From Flagellimonas beolgyonensis (lineage in GTDB: Bacteria > Bacteroidota > Bacteroidia > Flavobacteriales > Flavobacteriaceae), in contig NZ_RZMY01000006.1 of the NCBI RefSeq assembly GCF_003992615.1, forward strand, positions 310,001-374,000: DNA of 64,000 nucleotides, written 5' to 3'. The position numbers and the translations under genes were made by a program. Below the pieces are notes generated by a model. That model was given only the letters and a program-made list of their open reading frames with translations, had not been told where the DNA came from and did no database searches. How positions within the stretch are numbered: the stretch's first letter is position 1; each line of letters starts with the position of its first letter. This document shows positions 51,201 to 59,616 of the stretch, in pieces.

Positions 51201-51825
51201 TGGTTACGGTTACGGTTGTAAGTCCAGCAACGTTTACCTCTTTTGGTCTGTACCCAATATAGGTCACCTGTATCACCGTAACCCCTGCGGGCAATGTCAT
51301 TTCAAAATTTCCGTCGAAATCGGTGGTGGCGCCAACTGAAGTGCCTTTGGCAATAATTGTTGCTCCTGGCAATGGAACCCCAGCTTCATCCAAAACAGTG
51401 CCCGAAAGGTTGGATTGTGGATTGTCAGGTTCAATCTTACTTTTCGGGGTCAACGACGGAAGCGCTCCTTCGGTCTGTTTTTTAACCACAATCTGTCGGG
51501 CTATGACCTCGAAGGTGAGATCTGTTCCTTTAAATACTTCTTTTAAAAAATCTTCTATACAAAGATTGGACTTGTTAACGGTCACCTTGCGGTTTAGGTC
51601 CACCTCTGTGGCTTCATAAAAAAACTTGTAACCCGTGTACTCCGTGATTTTATCGAACACAGTGCCCATCTCTTGGTTTTTGATGGTCAATGCAACAACA
51701 TCATTCTGTTCGCATGACATTTCCGCGGCGTACCCAAAATTACAGGTCAGCAACAGCACCATACTGTAGAGCATCGCAAAGCACAGCTTATGTGCTTTAC
51801 AGCAGCTAAAATTGGTTTTTCTCAT
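48295..51825 (-). CDS. susC: SusC/RagA TonB-dependent receptor with STN signalling domain
   Basis: The 1176-residue receptor has a signal peptide, an STN (secretin/TonB short N-terminal) domain at about 40-118 (ALTIKNQEMGTVFDKITEYT...IARQIVVKK), a CarboxypepD_reg-like domain (LSGTVLDEAGVPLPGATIIAKG), a TonB box region and plug (AAIYGSRGGNGVLLITTKKG), and a barrel that ends in FTVGLNLKF. The STN domain contacts the periplasmic part of FecR, so substrate uptake can be signalled to the ECF sigma factor encoded upstream. This is the trans-envelope type of SusC. Confidence 0.96.
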   Translation of the reverse strand: MRKTNFSCCKAHKLCFAMLYSMVLLLTCNFGYAAEMSCEQNDVVALTIKNQEMGTVFDKITEYTGYKFFYEATEVDLNRKVTVNKSNLCIEDFLKEVFKGTDLTFEVIARQIVVKKQTEGALPSLTPKSKIEPDNPQSNLSGTVLDEAGVPLPGATIIAKGTSVGATTDFDGNFEMTLPAGVTVIQVTYIGYRPKEVNVAGLTTVTVTMQQDAAALEEVVVVGYGTLAKTKVTGSVVSITPETIVEVPALTPEGALIGQVSGVQVQEVSGEPGAAPNIRVRGSGSISAGNDPLFVVDGIPISRNLTSSSQLGGVSNRRAAFQPPTINPLATLNPNDIESIQVLKDASAAAIYGSRGGNGVLLITTKKGSNSEEGIFSFDSYVSMQSVANKLDLMNAQELIDFTRDARNNNYLASVPGASIDDPIGPGDRGNANYELPESFVNWDGTDTDWQDLIFKTGIVQSYNFSYASPVRNKTSFYASTGYFSQTGIIEKSKFERYSVLLNLNSQLTEKLNLDLRLAPTVTENQRVPASAPYFATPPGIVYSAIVHSPTVSPYNPDGTINQLNNQSYLGGGTTTASNPLAIIEAVDDQIFQFQTRGTLGLTYDILPELSFKTFGGVYINLFNQDFYRANTLLFRNSADGNPYGQASSSTETNWLWENTLSWKKEFGDHYIDAVLGYTAQKDNLALKSVLANNYPDDLVPTISGGQVFGGTSVKEQWSLLSSLFRVNYSFKDKYLFTGTIRSDKSSRFGKNNQTGYFPSFSVGWRLNEEDFLADSETISELKLRMSWGQTGNFEIPNYGAVGLLSPQNYNLGGNEINGLVQSTIPNPNLTWEKSEQVDIGVELGLFNNRVFLLADYYDTKTRDLLLNVAISSVSGFETTLRNLGEVQNRGFEIALSTKNFVGDFTWNTDINFATNKNEVLSLNEDNEPIYSSGSAGVRHVTRVGDPIGSYYGYVVDGIYQTQADLDNAPVDTQAPNPGLGDFRFKDINGDGQITPDDRTVTGSYFPDFTWGVNNRLTYKNIDFSFLIQGVEGNEILNLTSRHMKNGEANFNSYAIFNERWRSPSDPGNGSVPRADRESGNHGNNNRPSSFQVEDGSYVRLRNVTLGYTLPTDNLFGNKIQRLRFYVTGTNLFTITDYLGYNPEVSNITTSSLTPGEDYGAFPLTKSFTVGLNLKF

Positions 51826-51893
51826 AATGAATTAGTCTAGTTAGTTAGTATTTGTTTTTTGGTCCATTGGTTTAAGTTCAAATCATAGGCACT

Positions 51894-53069
51894 CTATTGT
51901 TTATTAGGTTTTATCATTATTATCTTTCCTTGTTTCTCGTAACTAAAGTTGGTGTGGGCCTGGATTGTCCTCAACACATGATCTATATCCTCCACATCGA
52001 ACATACCGGTAAACCTTCGCTCACCCAATGTTTCATTTTGATTGACAATCTGAATGTTATATTGTCGCTCCAACCTTTTTATGATCTTGGTCATTGCTTC
52101 GTTTTCGAAGGCCAAAATGCCCTTGGTCCAAGAAATGTATGGGGTTACGTCTACGTTTTCCAATACAAAGCCAGTATCGGATTCCGCGCTTTTGGCAAGT
52201 TTTTGGGAAGGCTCCATCATCTGAAGACCTGCTTTTTCATCTGAATTTGGCTTGCCCACCCCAACAGATCCTTCAACAAGGACCACTTCTTCCGTACCAT
52301 CCTCTTCGTAAGCGGCAACATTGAACACGGTTCCAAAAACTTGGGTATACATACCTTTAGTTCGAACTATAAATGGCTGCTCAGGATTTTTTGCCACTTC
52401 GAAAAAAGCTTCTCCGTTGAGTTGGACCACTCTTTGGTCCATACCTTCAAAACTATTGGGATAAACCAGCGATGATCCAGAATTCAGCATCACCACCGAT
52501 CCATCTTGAAGCGTTACCGACAGTTTCTTACCGTAGGGCACCCGCAAAATGTTTTCCTTACCTATTTCTTTTTCGTCGGTAACACTTTCTTGACTCAAAA
52601 CTCCATGAACCAAGGATATCACTGCATTCCCTGTTTTGCTTTTTAGGGTAACATCGGTATCCGGGTCCAAACTGATCACTTCACCGTTCTCCAGTTGCAG
52701 CGTGATCATGTTGGGGTCAATTGGAGGGGCAATGTTATCCTGTACATTCTTTTGGGTAAAGAAAAACAAGGAAGACGCAACGATCACCACAACGGCTGCG
52801 GCATATTTCCAAACATGTGGTCTGGCAATAATGGATCGCACTCCTTTGGATTCGTTCTTTTTAATAGATCTTAAAAAATCTTCGAAAGCCGCTTCGGAAT
52901 CCCAGCTCTTATCTTGGTAATTGACCAAAAAATCGGCCTGAACAAACTTTTTGAACACTTCATCATTGTTTCCCTTCTTTACCCATTCATAAAGAATGGA
53001 AAGTTCCTCTTGGGTCGCTTCATGGTTGATATACCTGATAATTATTCTTCTGATATCGAGCTTGGTCAT
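51894..53069 (-). CDS. FecR-family anti-sigma factor
   Basis: A 391-residue single-pass membrane protein. The cytoplasmic part (about 1-88) can hold the sigma factor; the TM helix is YAAAVVVIVASSLFFF. The periplasmic FecR domain shows VPYGKKLSVTLQDGSVVMLNSGSSLVYP and the GEAFFEVAKNPEQPFIVRT segment. The C-terminal DUF4974-type domain (ISWTKGILAFENEAMTKIIKRLERQYNI) is the likely contact for the STN domain of the downstream SusC. It lies 135 bp after the sigma gene and 68 bp before susC. Confidence 0.95.
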   Translation of the reverse strand: MTKLDIRRIIIRYINHEATQEELSILYEWVKKGNNDEVFKKFVQADFLVNYQDKSWDSEAAFEDFLRSIKKNESKGVRSIIARPHVWKYAAAVVVIVASSLFFFTQKNVQDNIAPPIDPNMITLQLENGEVISLDPDTDVTLKSKTGNAVISLVHGVLSQESVTDEKEIGKENILRVPYGKKLSVTLQDGSVVMLNSGSSLVYPNSFEGMDQRVVQLNGEAFFEVAKNPEQPFIVRTKGMYTQVFGTVFNVAAYEEDGTEEVVLVEGSVGVGKPNSDEKAGLQMMEPSQKLAKSAESDTGFVLENVDVTPYISWTKGILAFENEAMTKIIKRLERQYNIQIVNQNETLGERRFTGMFDVEDIDHVLRTIQAHTNFSYEKQGKIIMIKPNKQ

Positions 53070-53204
53070 TCGAATTAATTTAACTCTACAACCAACAGAC
53101 GTAGGTTTTTACAAAAACCCTTACTCAAATTGAAAATTTTAACAAAAAAAATGATGATAGGTCGACTTTACGTCTAGAATTGTGCATTGTAGACAATGAG
53201 GCTA

Positions 53205-53759
53205 TTAGAAGAAAATGGTCAATTGTGCACGTAATCGTTTTAACGCCTTGGCCATGTGCACCTCAACTGTTTTGATGGAAATATGGAGACGGTCGGAGAT
53301 TTCCTGATATTTGAGCCCTTCCTTTTTACTCATAATAAAGACCTTCTTACATTGTTCAGGCAAATTTTCAATTTCTTGTTCCACCATTTTAAGTTTTTCC
53401 TCAAAGAGTGAGGCATCCGTATCCACTAAATCCAAATAGGCGGCATGTTTGAGGTTTTCAAGGAGTTCAAACTCCTTTTTCTTTTTTCGCTTGGTATCCA
53501 CAAATTGATTGTAGGCTATCCTGAAAATGTATTGCTTAAGCTTACCCTCCTGCAAATTCAGATTTTCCCTGTTGTCCCATAACTTTATGAAGGTTTGTTG
53601 GGCGATATCCTCGGCCAACTTGGCATTCCCTGAAATTGCCTGGATGTAATTACAAAGGTCTTTATGGTATAGTTTGAACACTTGTTTAAAGGCATTGGAG
53701 TTTCCTTCTTTCAATTGTCCAATCAGCAGATCCTCATCGAAAATTAGTTTTCGGTTCAT
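53205..53759 (-). CDS. ECF sigma factor (RpoE-like, Bacteroidetes PUL type)
   Basis: The 184-residue protein has sigma region 2 (FKQVFKLYHKDLCNYIQAISGNAKLAEDIAQQTFIKLWDNR) split across its first third, and region 4 (LPEQCKKVFIMSKKEGLKYQEISDRL...SIKTVEVHMAKALKRLRAQL). Together with the adjacent FecR and STN-SusC it forms a cell-surface signalling unit that turns on the second PUL. A perfect 8-2-8 inverted repeat lies about 100 bp upstream of its start. Confidence 0.96.
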   Translation of the reverse strand: MNRKLIFDEDLLIGQLKEGNSNAFKQVFKLYHKDLCNYIQAISGNAKLAEDIAQQTFIKLWDNRENLNLQEGKLKQYIFRIAYNQFVDTKRKKKKEFELLENLKHAAYLDLVDTDASLFEEKLKMVEQEIENLPEQCKKVFIMSKKEGLKYQEISDRLHISIKTVEVHMAKALKRLRAQLTIFF

Positions 53760-53856
53760 TTTTAGCCTTTCTTTTAGAATGAAACATCAACAAAACATGA
53801 TCGATCAAAGAATGTTGACATTGCCATTCGCGTTCTACACATTCAGCATAGAGATA

Positions 53857-53874
53857 GTACAAATTGATTTGTAC
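53857..53874. promoter_or_regulatory. 18-bp palindrome upstream of the ECF sigma gene
   Basis: GTACAAAT-tg-ATTTGTAC is a perfect inverted repeat with 8-bp arms, centred 107 bp upstream of the sigma factor ATG. Its length and symmetry suggest an operator. The cognate regulator is not known, and the gene for one is not adjacent. A smaller palindrome, TGATCGATCA, lies nearer the gene at 53798-53807. Confidence 0.45.
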
Positions 53875-54219
53875 AATACCTATGATTTATAAGAAAGTAC
53901 CTTAATGGTCCAACGGACCGAATTCCCTTCAATAAGGTGGCAAAAGACCATTTTATTGAGGTGTCGATTTGAAAAAACCAATAGAAGTATTACCAAAAAA
54001 CATCAACAAATTATAAAAAAAACTTTACATATGACGTTTTTACGGAAAAAATGAAAACGTTTTCGTTAACTGAGAACATTGGCTGTTATCTCCCGTTCCT
54101 GAAAATTGAAACTCTTTTAATGAATTGTATTCTAGGACCACAAGCCCTACGTTTACACCAAATAGGTCCAAAATTTAATGAAAAAGGTAAATTGAAAAAT
54201 ATAGAGGTTTGATCCCGTT
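53875..54219. other. Gene-poor AT-rich interval with a LacI-like 12-bp palindrome
   Basis: This stretch between the sigma factor promoter and the 3' end of the ABC permease gene holds no convincing gene. The main signal is GAAAACGTTTTC at 54053-54064, a perfect palindrome with a central CG, like operators of LacI-family repressors. The neighbouring cgtttttacgg forms a further partial inverted match. A small open frame starting inside the palindrome is listed separately. I see no terminator hairpin. Confidence 0.5.
54051..54212 (+). CDS. Possible 53-residue small ORF, doubtful
   Basis: An ATG inside the 54053 palindrome opens a frame of 53 codons, MKTFSLTENIGCYLPFLKIE onward, ending 7 bp before the converging ABC permease gene. 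It has no signal peptide and no family I recognise, and no Shine-Dalgarno site. It is listed only because nothing else occupies this stretch; most likely it is chance. Confidence 0.12.
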   Translation: MKTFSLTENIGCYLPFLKIETLLMNCILGPQALRLHQIGPKFNEKGKLKNIEV

Positions 54220-56760
54220 TTACTCCTTCTCCTTTTTTAAGACCGCCAACGGTGAATTGCGAACAATACCAATACTGTTCCCTACTCCCAACGCAAATAC
54301 CAACAGCGTAATTGCCGGAAGAATGATCAAAAATGGTATGGATGATGGGGCAAAAGTGGTCTCAAAAAGCATCCAGGCCAAAAGGGAACTGCCCAATACT
54401 GCCAACAACACACCCATAAAAGCGCCTAAAAAGCCAAGAATGGCATATTCGATAGCAATCATTTTTAAAATCTGTGCCCCTTTAGCTCCCAAGGTCCGCA
54501 ACAGTGCGCCTTGTTTTACACGTTGGTGCTTACTGCTATAAATGGCGCCCATGAGCACCGCTACACCCACAAATATGCTGAAGAAGGCCATAAAATTGAT
54601 CACCCAGCCAATCTTTCCCAAAATTTCCTCCAAAAGACTAAGGATCCGTTTCAGGTCCAGGATGGAAACATTGGGAAATTCCCGAACCAATTGTTGTTGC
54701 AGTTTGGCCGAGCCTTCATCGCTATTTGTTCGGGTGGTCATTACCCCAAATTGCGGTGCATTTTCCAGTACTCCTGCTGGGAACACAATGGAAAAATTGG
54801 GCTGCAACCTACTCCAATCCACTTCACGGATACTACGAACTTCCGTATTCATGATCCTGCCCTGAACATTGAAGGCCACTGGATCACCAACGGTGACCTT
54901 GGCCATATTTGCAAAATCATTGCTTATCGAAATTGGGATGTCGGCATTCTTTTCCACATTGGAAACCCATTCCCCATGCAACAAACGCTCCGAATTGATC
55001 ATACTATCGCGATAGGTGACTCGGAATTCATGGTTCAAGATCCAACGATTCACTTGCGACGTGGAATCTGAGCGAATTTCGTTTACCGGTCTACCCTTAA
55101 TGGATTCCACCCGCATGGTAACAATGGGAATCTTATCGATAACGGGAATTCCCGAAGATTCGATGGTCTTTGCCACAGCATCCACCTGTTGGGTCTGGAT
55201 GTCCATCAAAATCATATTGGCGCTATTGGCCCGATCTTCAATGGCCGCTTTCTCCAAAAGCATATCTTTTGTAAAGTAGAGCGTGCTGATCAGAAAGGTG
55301 CCAATGCCGATGGCCAATACCAACACCAATGTTTGGTTTTGTGGTCTGAATAAGTTCTTCAAACTCTGGCGTGCAATGAATCCCCAGGAATGAGGGAAAA
55401 ACTTTTTCAATAGCCACATGAACAAATTCGCTATACCGGTAAGGATCAAATAAACCAATAAAAGTCCCACCACAAAAAATAAGGAGCGTTGAAAATTACC
55501 CAATAGCCAAAATGAAAAGCTGAATACAAATAGTACAATGCCAAATCCCACTGCCGTGATCGCCAATTTGGAGCGCGACCTGTTTTCTTGTACCACCCGC
55601 AACGCCTCAAGGGGTGAAACATACAACGTCTTCATTAGGGGGTACAATGCAAAAAGTACTGACATGGCAAGACCAAGTGAAAGTCCCAATAAAATACTTT
55701 GCAGGGACAAGGTGATGCCCACTTCCACCGGAATTAGGTCACCTAGCAACACTGGGAACAATTGTTGGAGCAGATAACCGAAAAGGGTGCCCAATAGGCC
55801 TCCCACGATGCCCATACAGGCAATCTGAATAAAAAAGATGAGGTAACTCTGTTTTTTGGAGGCTCCCAAACACTTGAGCACTGCAATGGATTTCAATTTC
55901 ATCTGCACATAGATGCCCATACCACTGGCAATACCAACACAACCCAACAACAGGGCTATAAACCCGACCAAATTAAGAAACTTTCCAAAGTTTTCGTAGC
56001 GCCTTCCCATGCGTCTGGCCTCGGAAAGGTGCGTGTCCAAATCCGCTTGTTCTGCATCCAAAATAGGCCCAAGCTCATCATTCAGCATTTCCAAGTCTTG
56101 GTTTTCGTCCGATTGAAAATAGTATTTGTAGTCAATTCGGCTTCCTGTCTGGATCAATCCAGTGGCATCAATATATTCCAAAGGAATAAGCACAGGTGGT
56201 GCAATGGCTCCGAATACTGATGTGCTGCCTGGTACGGTTTCCAAAGCTCCAGCTATGGGCAGCGTAATGGCCCCCAATTTAATGCTATCCCCTGCTTTTA
56301 AACCAAATTGGAGCATGGTGGTGGCATCCACCAAGGCTTCTCCTTTTCGGAAACTATTTACCGCAGCTGTTGGTTCGGTTTCCAAATCCCCATAAAAGGG
56401 AAAACCGGTTTCCACTCCCCTAACTTCCAATAGTTTGGTGCCCTCATTACCTGGAAAGGAGGCCATGGACAAAAAATTGATTTCCCTGGCATCGGCCCCA
56501 CCCAAAGAATCGATAATGCCTTGCACTTTTTCGTTCACGGGCTTATCACTTTCAATAAGAAAATCGGCGCCTAAAAGTTCTTTCGATTGTTGGGCTATAT
56601 TTTCTTTCAACAATCGGCTAAACGATTGTACACTTACCACAGCGGCCACGCCAAGAGTTATGGAGAAAACGAACAATAAAAGTTTACCGTAACTCGCCTT
56701 GCCATCGCGCCATGCCATTTTCAATAGCCACAAAAACCCTGCTTTGTTTTCCTTGTCCAT
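54220..56760 (-). CDS. FtsX-like ABC transporter permease (YbbP type)
   Basis: A permease of 846 residues from the ATG at 56760 (a TTG lies two codons earlier). It has an N-terminal helix (LLLFVFSITLGVAAVVSVQSF), a periplasmic MacB-like domain, two FtsX blocks with helices such as GFIALLLGCVGIASGMGIYV and FFSIFVGVAVLMGAIYSS, and a second periplasmic domain between them. This duplicated layout matches E. coli YbbP. It starts 2 bp after the ATPase gene ends. By family it should extract or release an envelope lipid or hydrophobic compound. Confidence 0.92.
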   Translation of the reverse strand: MDKENKAGFLWLLKMAWRDGKASYGKLLLFVFSITLGVAAVVSVQSFSRLLKENIAQQSKELLGADFLIESDKPVNEKVQGIIDSLGGADAREINFLSMASFPGNEGTKLLEVRGVETGFPFYGDLETEPTAAVNSFRKGEALVDATTMLQFGLKAGDSIKLGAITLPIAGALETVPGSTSVFGAIAPPVLIPLEYIDATGLIQTGSRIDYKYYFQSDENQDLEMLNDELGPILDAEQADLDTHLSEARRMGRRYENFGKFLNLVGFIALLLGCVGIASGMGIYVQMKLKSIAVLKCLGASKKQSYLIFFIQIACMGIVGGLLGTLFGYLLQQLFPVLLGDLIPVEVGITLSLQSILLGLSLGLAMSVLFALYPLMKTLYVSPLEALRVVQENRSRSKLAITAVGFGIVLFVFSFSFWLLGNFQRSLFFVVGLLLVYLILTGIANLFMWLLKKFFPHSWGFIARQSLKNLFRPQNQTLVLVLAIGIGTFLISTLYFTKDMLLEKAAIEDRANSANMILMDIQTQQVDAVAKTIESSGIPVIDKIPIVTMRVESIKGRPVNEIRSDSTSQVNRWILNHEFRVTYRDSMINSERLLHGEWVSNVEKNADIPISISNDFANMAKVTVGDPVAFNVQGRIMNTEVRSIREVDWSRLQPNFSIVFPAGVLENAPQFGVMTTRTNSDEGSAKLQQQLVREFPNVSILDLKRILSLLEEILGKIGWVINFMAFFSIFVGVAVLMGAIYSSKHQRVKQGALLRTLGAKGAQILKMIAIEYAILGFLGAFMGVLLAVLGSSLLAWMLFETTFAPSSIPFLIILPAITLLVFALGVGNSIGIVRNSPLAVLKKEKE

Positions 56761-56762
56761 GA

Positions 56763-57440
56763 TCAACCTATGGTTTCTTCGATTTTCCCGGATCTTAATC
56801 GTATGCTTTTGTCCGTTTTTTGGGCCAGTTCCAGATCATGGGTCACGATTACCAGGGCCGTACCTTGTTCTTTGTTGAGATCAAAAAGCAACTGTTCTAT
56901 TTTCGTCCCGGTTTCATCATCGAGGTTACCCGTGGGTTCATCAGCAAAAAGGATGGATGGTTGGTTGGCAAACGCACGGGCCAAAGCCACACGTTGTTGC
57001 TCCCCACCGGATAATTGGGATGGGTAATGACTGGCCCGATCGGCCAACCCCACCTTTGCCAATAACTCCTTTCCTTGATCCATCGCTTTTTTAACCCCTC
57101 GTAATTCCAAGGGCACAACAACATTTTCCACGGCGGTTAAGGTTGGCAGCAATTGAAAGTCCTGAAAAACAAAACCTACATTTTGATTTCGCAAAAGCGC
57201 CCTGCCATCTTCATCCAAATCGACCAAATTTTGACCACACAACCATATTGCACCTTCATCGGTGGTATCCAAACCTGCACAAAGCCCAAGCAAGGTGGTC
57301 TTGCCGCTGCCCGAAGGACCCACAATGGCAAAGGTTTCACCACTGTTTACTTCAAAGGAAACTTTATTGAGAACATGGAGGTCATGGTCGCCACTCCGAT
57401 AGGTTTTAGAGAGGTTTTCAACTTTTAATATCTTTGACAT
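56763..57440 (-). CDS. ABC transporter ATPase (YbbA/LolD type)
   Basis: The 225-residue ATPase shows Walker A (GPSGSGKTT), Q-loop (FVFQDFQLLP), signature LSGGEQQR, Walker B (ILFADEPTGNLD) and the switch histidine in VIVTHD. It belongs to the LolD/MacB/YbbA group that works with FtsX-type permeases, here the gene 2 bp downstream. It is divergent from the SGNH hydrolase gene, 42 bp away, as ybbA is from tesA in E. coli. Confidence 0.95.
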   Translation of the reverse strand: MSKILKVENLSKTYRSGDHDLHVLNKVSFEVNSGETFAIVGPSGSGKTTLLGLCAGLDTTDEGAIWLCGQNLVDLDEDGRALLRNQNVGFVFQDFQLLPTLTAVENVVVPLELRGVKKAMDQGKELLAKVGLADRASHYPSQLSGGEQQRVALARAFANQPSILFADEPTGNLDDETGTKIEQLLFDLNKEQGTALVIVTHDLELAQKTDKSIRLRSGKIEETIG

Positions 57441-57482
57441 AACACGCGTTTGGTTGAATTTTTCAAAATACTAAATTAGATC

Positions 57483-58184
57483 ATGACCAAGAAAGCCCCA
57501 TACCCTCATAGGCCGTTAATGTTTTGTTATTTTTTGTTCGTCCTTTTTTGGGGTTGTGGTGAAAAAAACAACACAACGAAGAATTCCACGGACAAGACCG
57601 ATAGCGTGATTCAGGTGGATGAACCCACCGTATCCACAAAAAAAATTCTCTTTTTCGGTGACAGTCTTACCGCGGGATATGGCTTGGAAGTGAGCCAAGC
57701 TTTTCCTGCATTGATACAACAAAAATTGGATTCCCTTGGATTGGATTACACTGTGATCAATGCCGGACTCAGTGGAGAGACCACGGCAAGTGGCAAAAAT
57801 CGATTGGACTGGGTATTGGAGGACGATATCGACATCATTATCATAGAACTCGGCGCCAATGATGGATTGCGGGGTATTCCCTTGGCTGAAACAAAATCCA
57901 ATTTAGAAACTATGGTCGAAATGGTCCGGACCAAACTGCCCAATGCTGAAATAATTTTGGCCGGTATGAAGATTCCGCCGAATATGGGACCGGAATACAC
58001 AGCCGAATTTGAAGGCATCTTCCCAAATCTTGCATCGGCGGAAAAAGTACACCTCATTCCCTTTCTTTTGGAAGATGTGGCCGGTATTCCCGAACTCAAT
58101 CAAGGTGATGGGATACACCCCACGGTAGAGGGCCAAAAAATAGTGGCCCAAAATGTTTGGGATATTCTGGGCCCACTACTTTAA
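57483..58184 (+). CDS. TesA-like SGNH hydrolase (lysophospholipase/arylesterase), lipoprotein
   Basis: The 233-residue protein has a lipoprotein signal (FLFVLFWGCGEKN) after a basic N-terminus; an ATG at 57519 would give a shorter signal. SGNH blocks: ILFFGDSLTAGYG with the nucleophile Ser61, NAGLSGETTASG, IIIELGANDGLRG, and GDGIHPTVEGQ with the catalytic Asp/His. TesA-type enzymes hydrolyse acyl-CoA, lysophospholipid and aryl esters in the periplasm. The divergent ybbAP-like genes suggest a shared job in handling envelope lipids. Confidence 0.92.
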   Translation: MTKKAPYPHRPLMFCYFLFVLFWGCGEKNNTTKNSTDKTDSVIQVDEPTVSTKKILFFGDSLTAGYGLEVSQAFPALIQQKLDSLGLDYTVINAGLSGETTASGKNRLDWVLEDDIDIIIIELGANDGLRGIPLAETKSNLETMVEMVRTKLPNAEIILAGMKIPPNMGPEYTAEFEGIFPNLASAEKVHLIPFLLEDVAGIPELNQGDGIHPTVEGQKIVAQNVWDILGPLL

Positions 58185-58193
58185 TTTTAATTG

Positions 58194-59591
58194 TCAACGT
58201 AATTTCATGGTCTGTGGATCCCATTCCACAATTTTCTTGCTGAAATAACTTTCGTTGCACGACAAAGCCGGGGCTGCCGCCCTGAAACCGAATTCGGCAT
58301 CTTCCACTACTTGGGTTCCGTTTCGGATGGCATCAAAGAAGTTCGTAAAATGGTCCACGTGGGAACTATAGCCCTCCGGGGCTTTATAGATGATGTCCCC
58401 AATCGGCTTACGCTTGGTCTGTTCAGGGCTCCATTTGGCATTGTACGCCTTTGTCAGTTCCTCTTGCATGCTTTTGGGGAACGTAAACAGGGAGTCGTAG
58501 CCGCCAAAACCTGGTGCTTCGGGCATCACACTACGCTTTAGGGTAATATCGTCGCCATTTATGGTAATGACCCCTTCGGAGCCGATCAATTCGATGACTT
58601 CCTGTCCACCTGTTCCACTGATGAAATTCACCCTGAGGTTCAATTGAAACGCTGGGTGTTCCTCACTATCGGGATACTGCATCACCCCGGACATAACGTC
58701 GGGCAGGTTACGGCCATCCTTCCAATAGCTTAATTGGCCGGTACTGAAAATAGTCTCTGGTCCTTTGGAATTGGTCATAAAATGGGTGCCGCTCAGCAAA
58801 TGGATGTACAGGTCGCCTGCCACACCGGTACCCAATTCCTTGTAGGCCCTCCACCAAAAGAATTTTTTGGCATCGAATGGTATTTTATCGGTGATTTCGA
58901 TAAAGGTTTCCCAATCCGTGGTCGATGGGTCGGCATCGTTGGGGATGGTGTATTCCCACGCACCTATGGAACTCTGTCTGTCCCATGCGGCATTCACCAT
59001 GTTCAACGCCCCAATTTCACCCGATGCAAGTAGTTCTTTCGCCTTGGCATAACCCACACTGCTCACCCGCTGGCTGCCCACCTGAAATACTTTGCCCGAG
59101 TTTTTGGCCGCTTCCATAATCGGGTAGCCTTCGTCTATTTTATAGATCATGGGCTTTTCAATGTATACGTGCTTGCCTTTTGCCAAGGCATCAAGGGCAA
59201 TGCGTGCATGCCAAATATCAGTGGTACAGATCAAAACGGCATCAATGTCTTCCTTGTCCAAAAGATTCTTGTAGTTTCTGGTGGTAAACATATCCTTGCC
59301 AAATTGTTCCTTGGCCTTTTCGACCCTTCCCGTATATAGATCGCAAATACCCGCCAATTCGACCCCAGGAACCTTAAGGGCGGAGTTCAAATCAAAATGT
59401 CCCTGCACCCCATAACCAATGACCCCAATACGAATCGTATCATTGGCTGTAAAATTTCTTTCGTAGCGTAAAATGCGTTCCTCCGCTTTTTCCTCGGCAG
59501 CAAAAGATGCAAAGGGAGTGGCTGCAGAAGCTAAGGTAGTCGCCCCTATTTGACGCAAAAACCGCCTTCTGGCATTTTTATTGTTCTTCAT
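58194..59591 (-). CDS. Tat-exported Gfo/Idh/MocA-family oxidoreductase
   Basis: From the ATG at 59591 the protein is 465 residues. A twin-arginine signal (NARRRFLRQIGATTLASAAT) precedes an NAD(P) Rossmann domain (IRIGVIGYGVQGHFDLN) and the EKPMIY motif with the catalytic Lys. The C-terminal domain includes FFWWRAYKELGTGVAGDLYIHLL and an SHVDHFTNFFDAIRNG segment. Such exported members act on sugars or sugar derivatives in Bacteroidota; the substrate is not known. It lies 25 bp after the propeller protein gene on the same strand. Confidence 0.92.
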   Translation of the reverse strand: MKNNKNARRRFLRQIGATTLASAATPFASFAAEEKAEERILRYERNFTANDTIRIGVIGYGVQGHFDLNSALKVPGVELAGICDLYTGRVEKAKEQFGKDMFTTRNYKNLLDKEDIDAVLICTTDIWHARIALDALAKGKHVYIEKPMIYKIDEGYPIMEAAKNSGKVFQVGSQRVSSVGYAKAKELLASGEIGALNMVNAAWDRQSSIGAWEYTIPNDADPSTTDWETFIEITDKIPFDAKKFFWWRAYKELGTGVAGDLYIHLLSGTHFMTNSKGPETIFSTGQLSYWKDGRNLPDVMSGVMQYPDSEEHPAFQLNLRVNFISGTGGQEVIELIGSEGVITINGDDITLKRSVMPEAPGFGGYDSLFTFPKSMQEELTKAYNAKWSPEQTKRKPIGDIIYKAPEGYSSHVDHFTNFFDAIRNGTQVVEDAEFGFRAAAPALSCNESYFSKKIVEWDPQTMKLR

Positions 59592-59616
59592 TGTTAAGTG
59601 ATTTGTTTTATGATGT

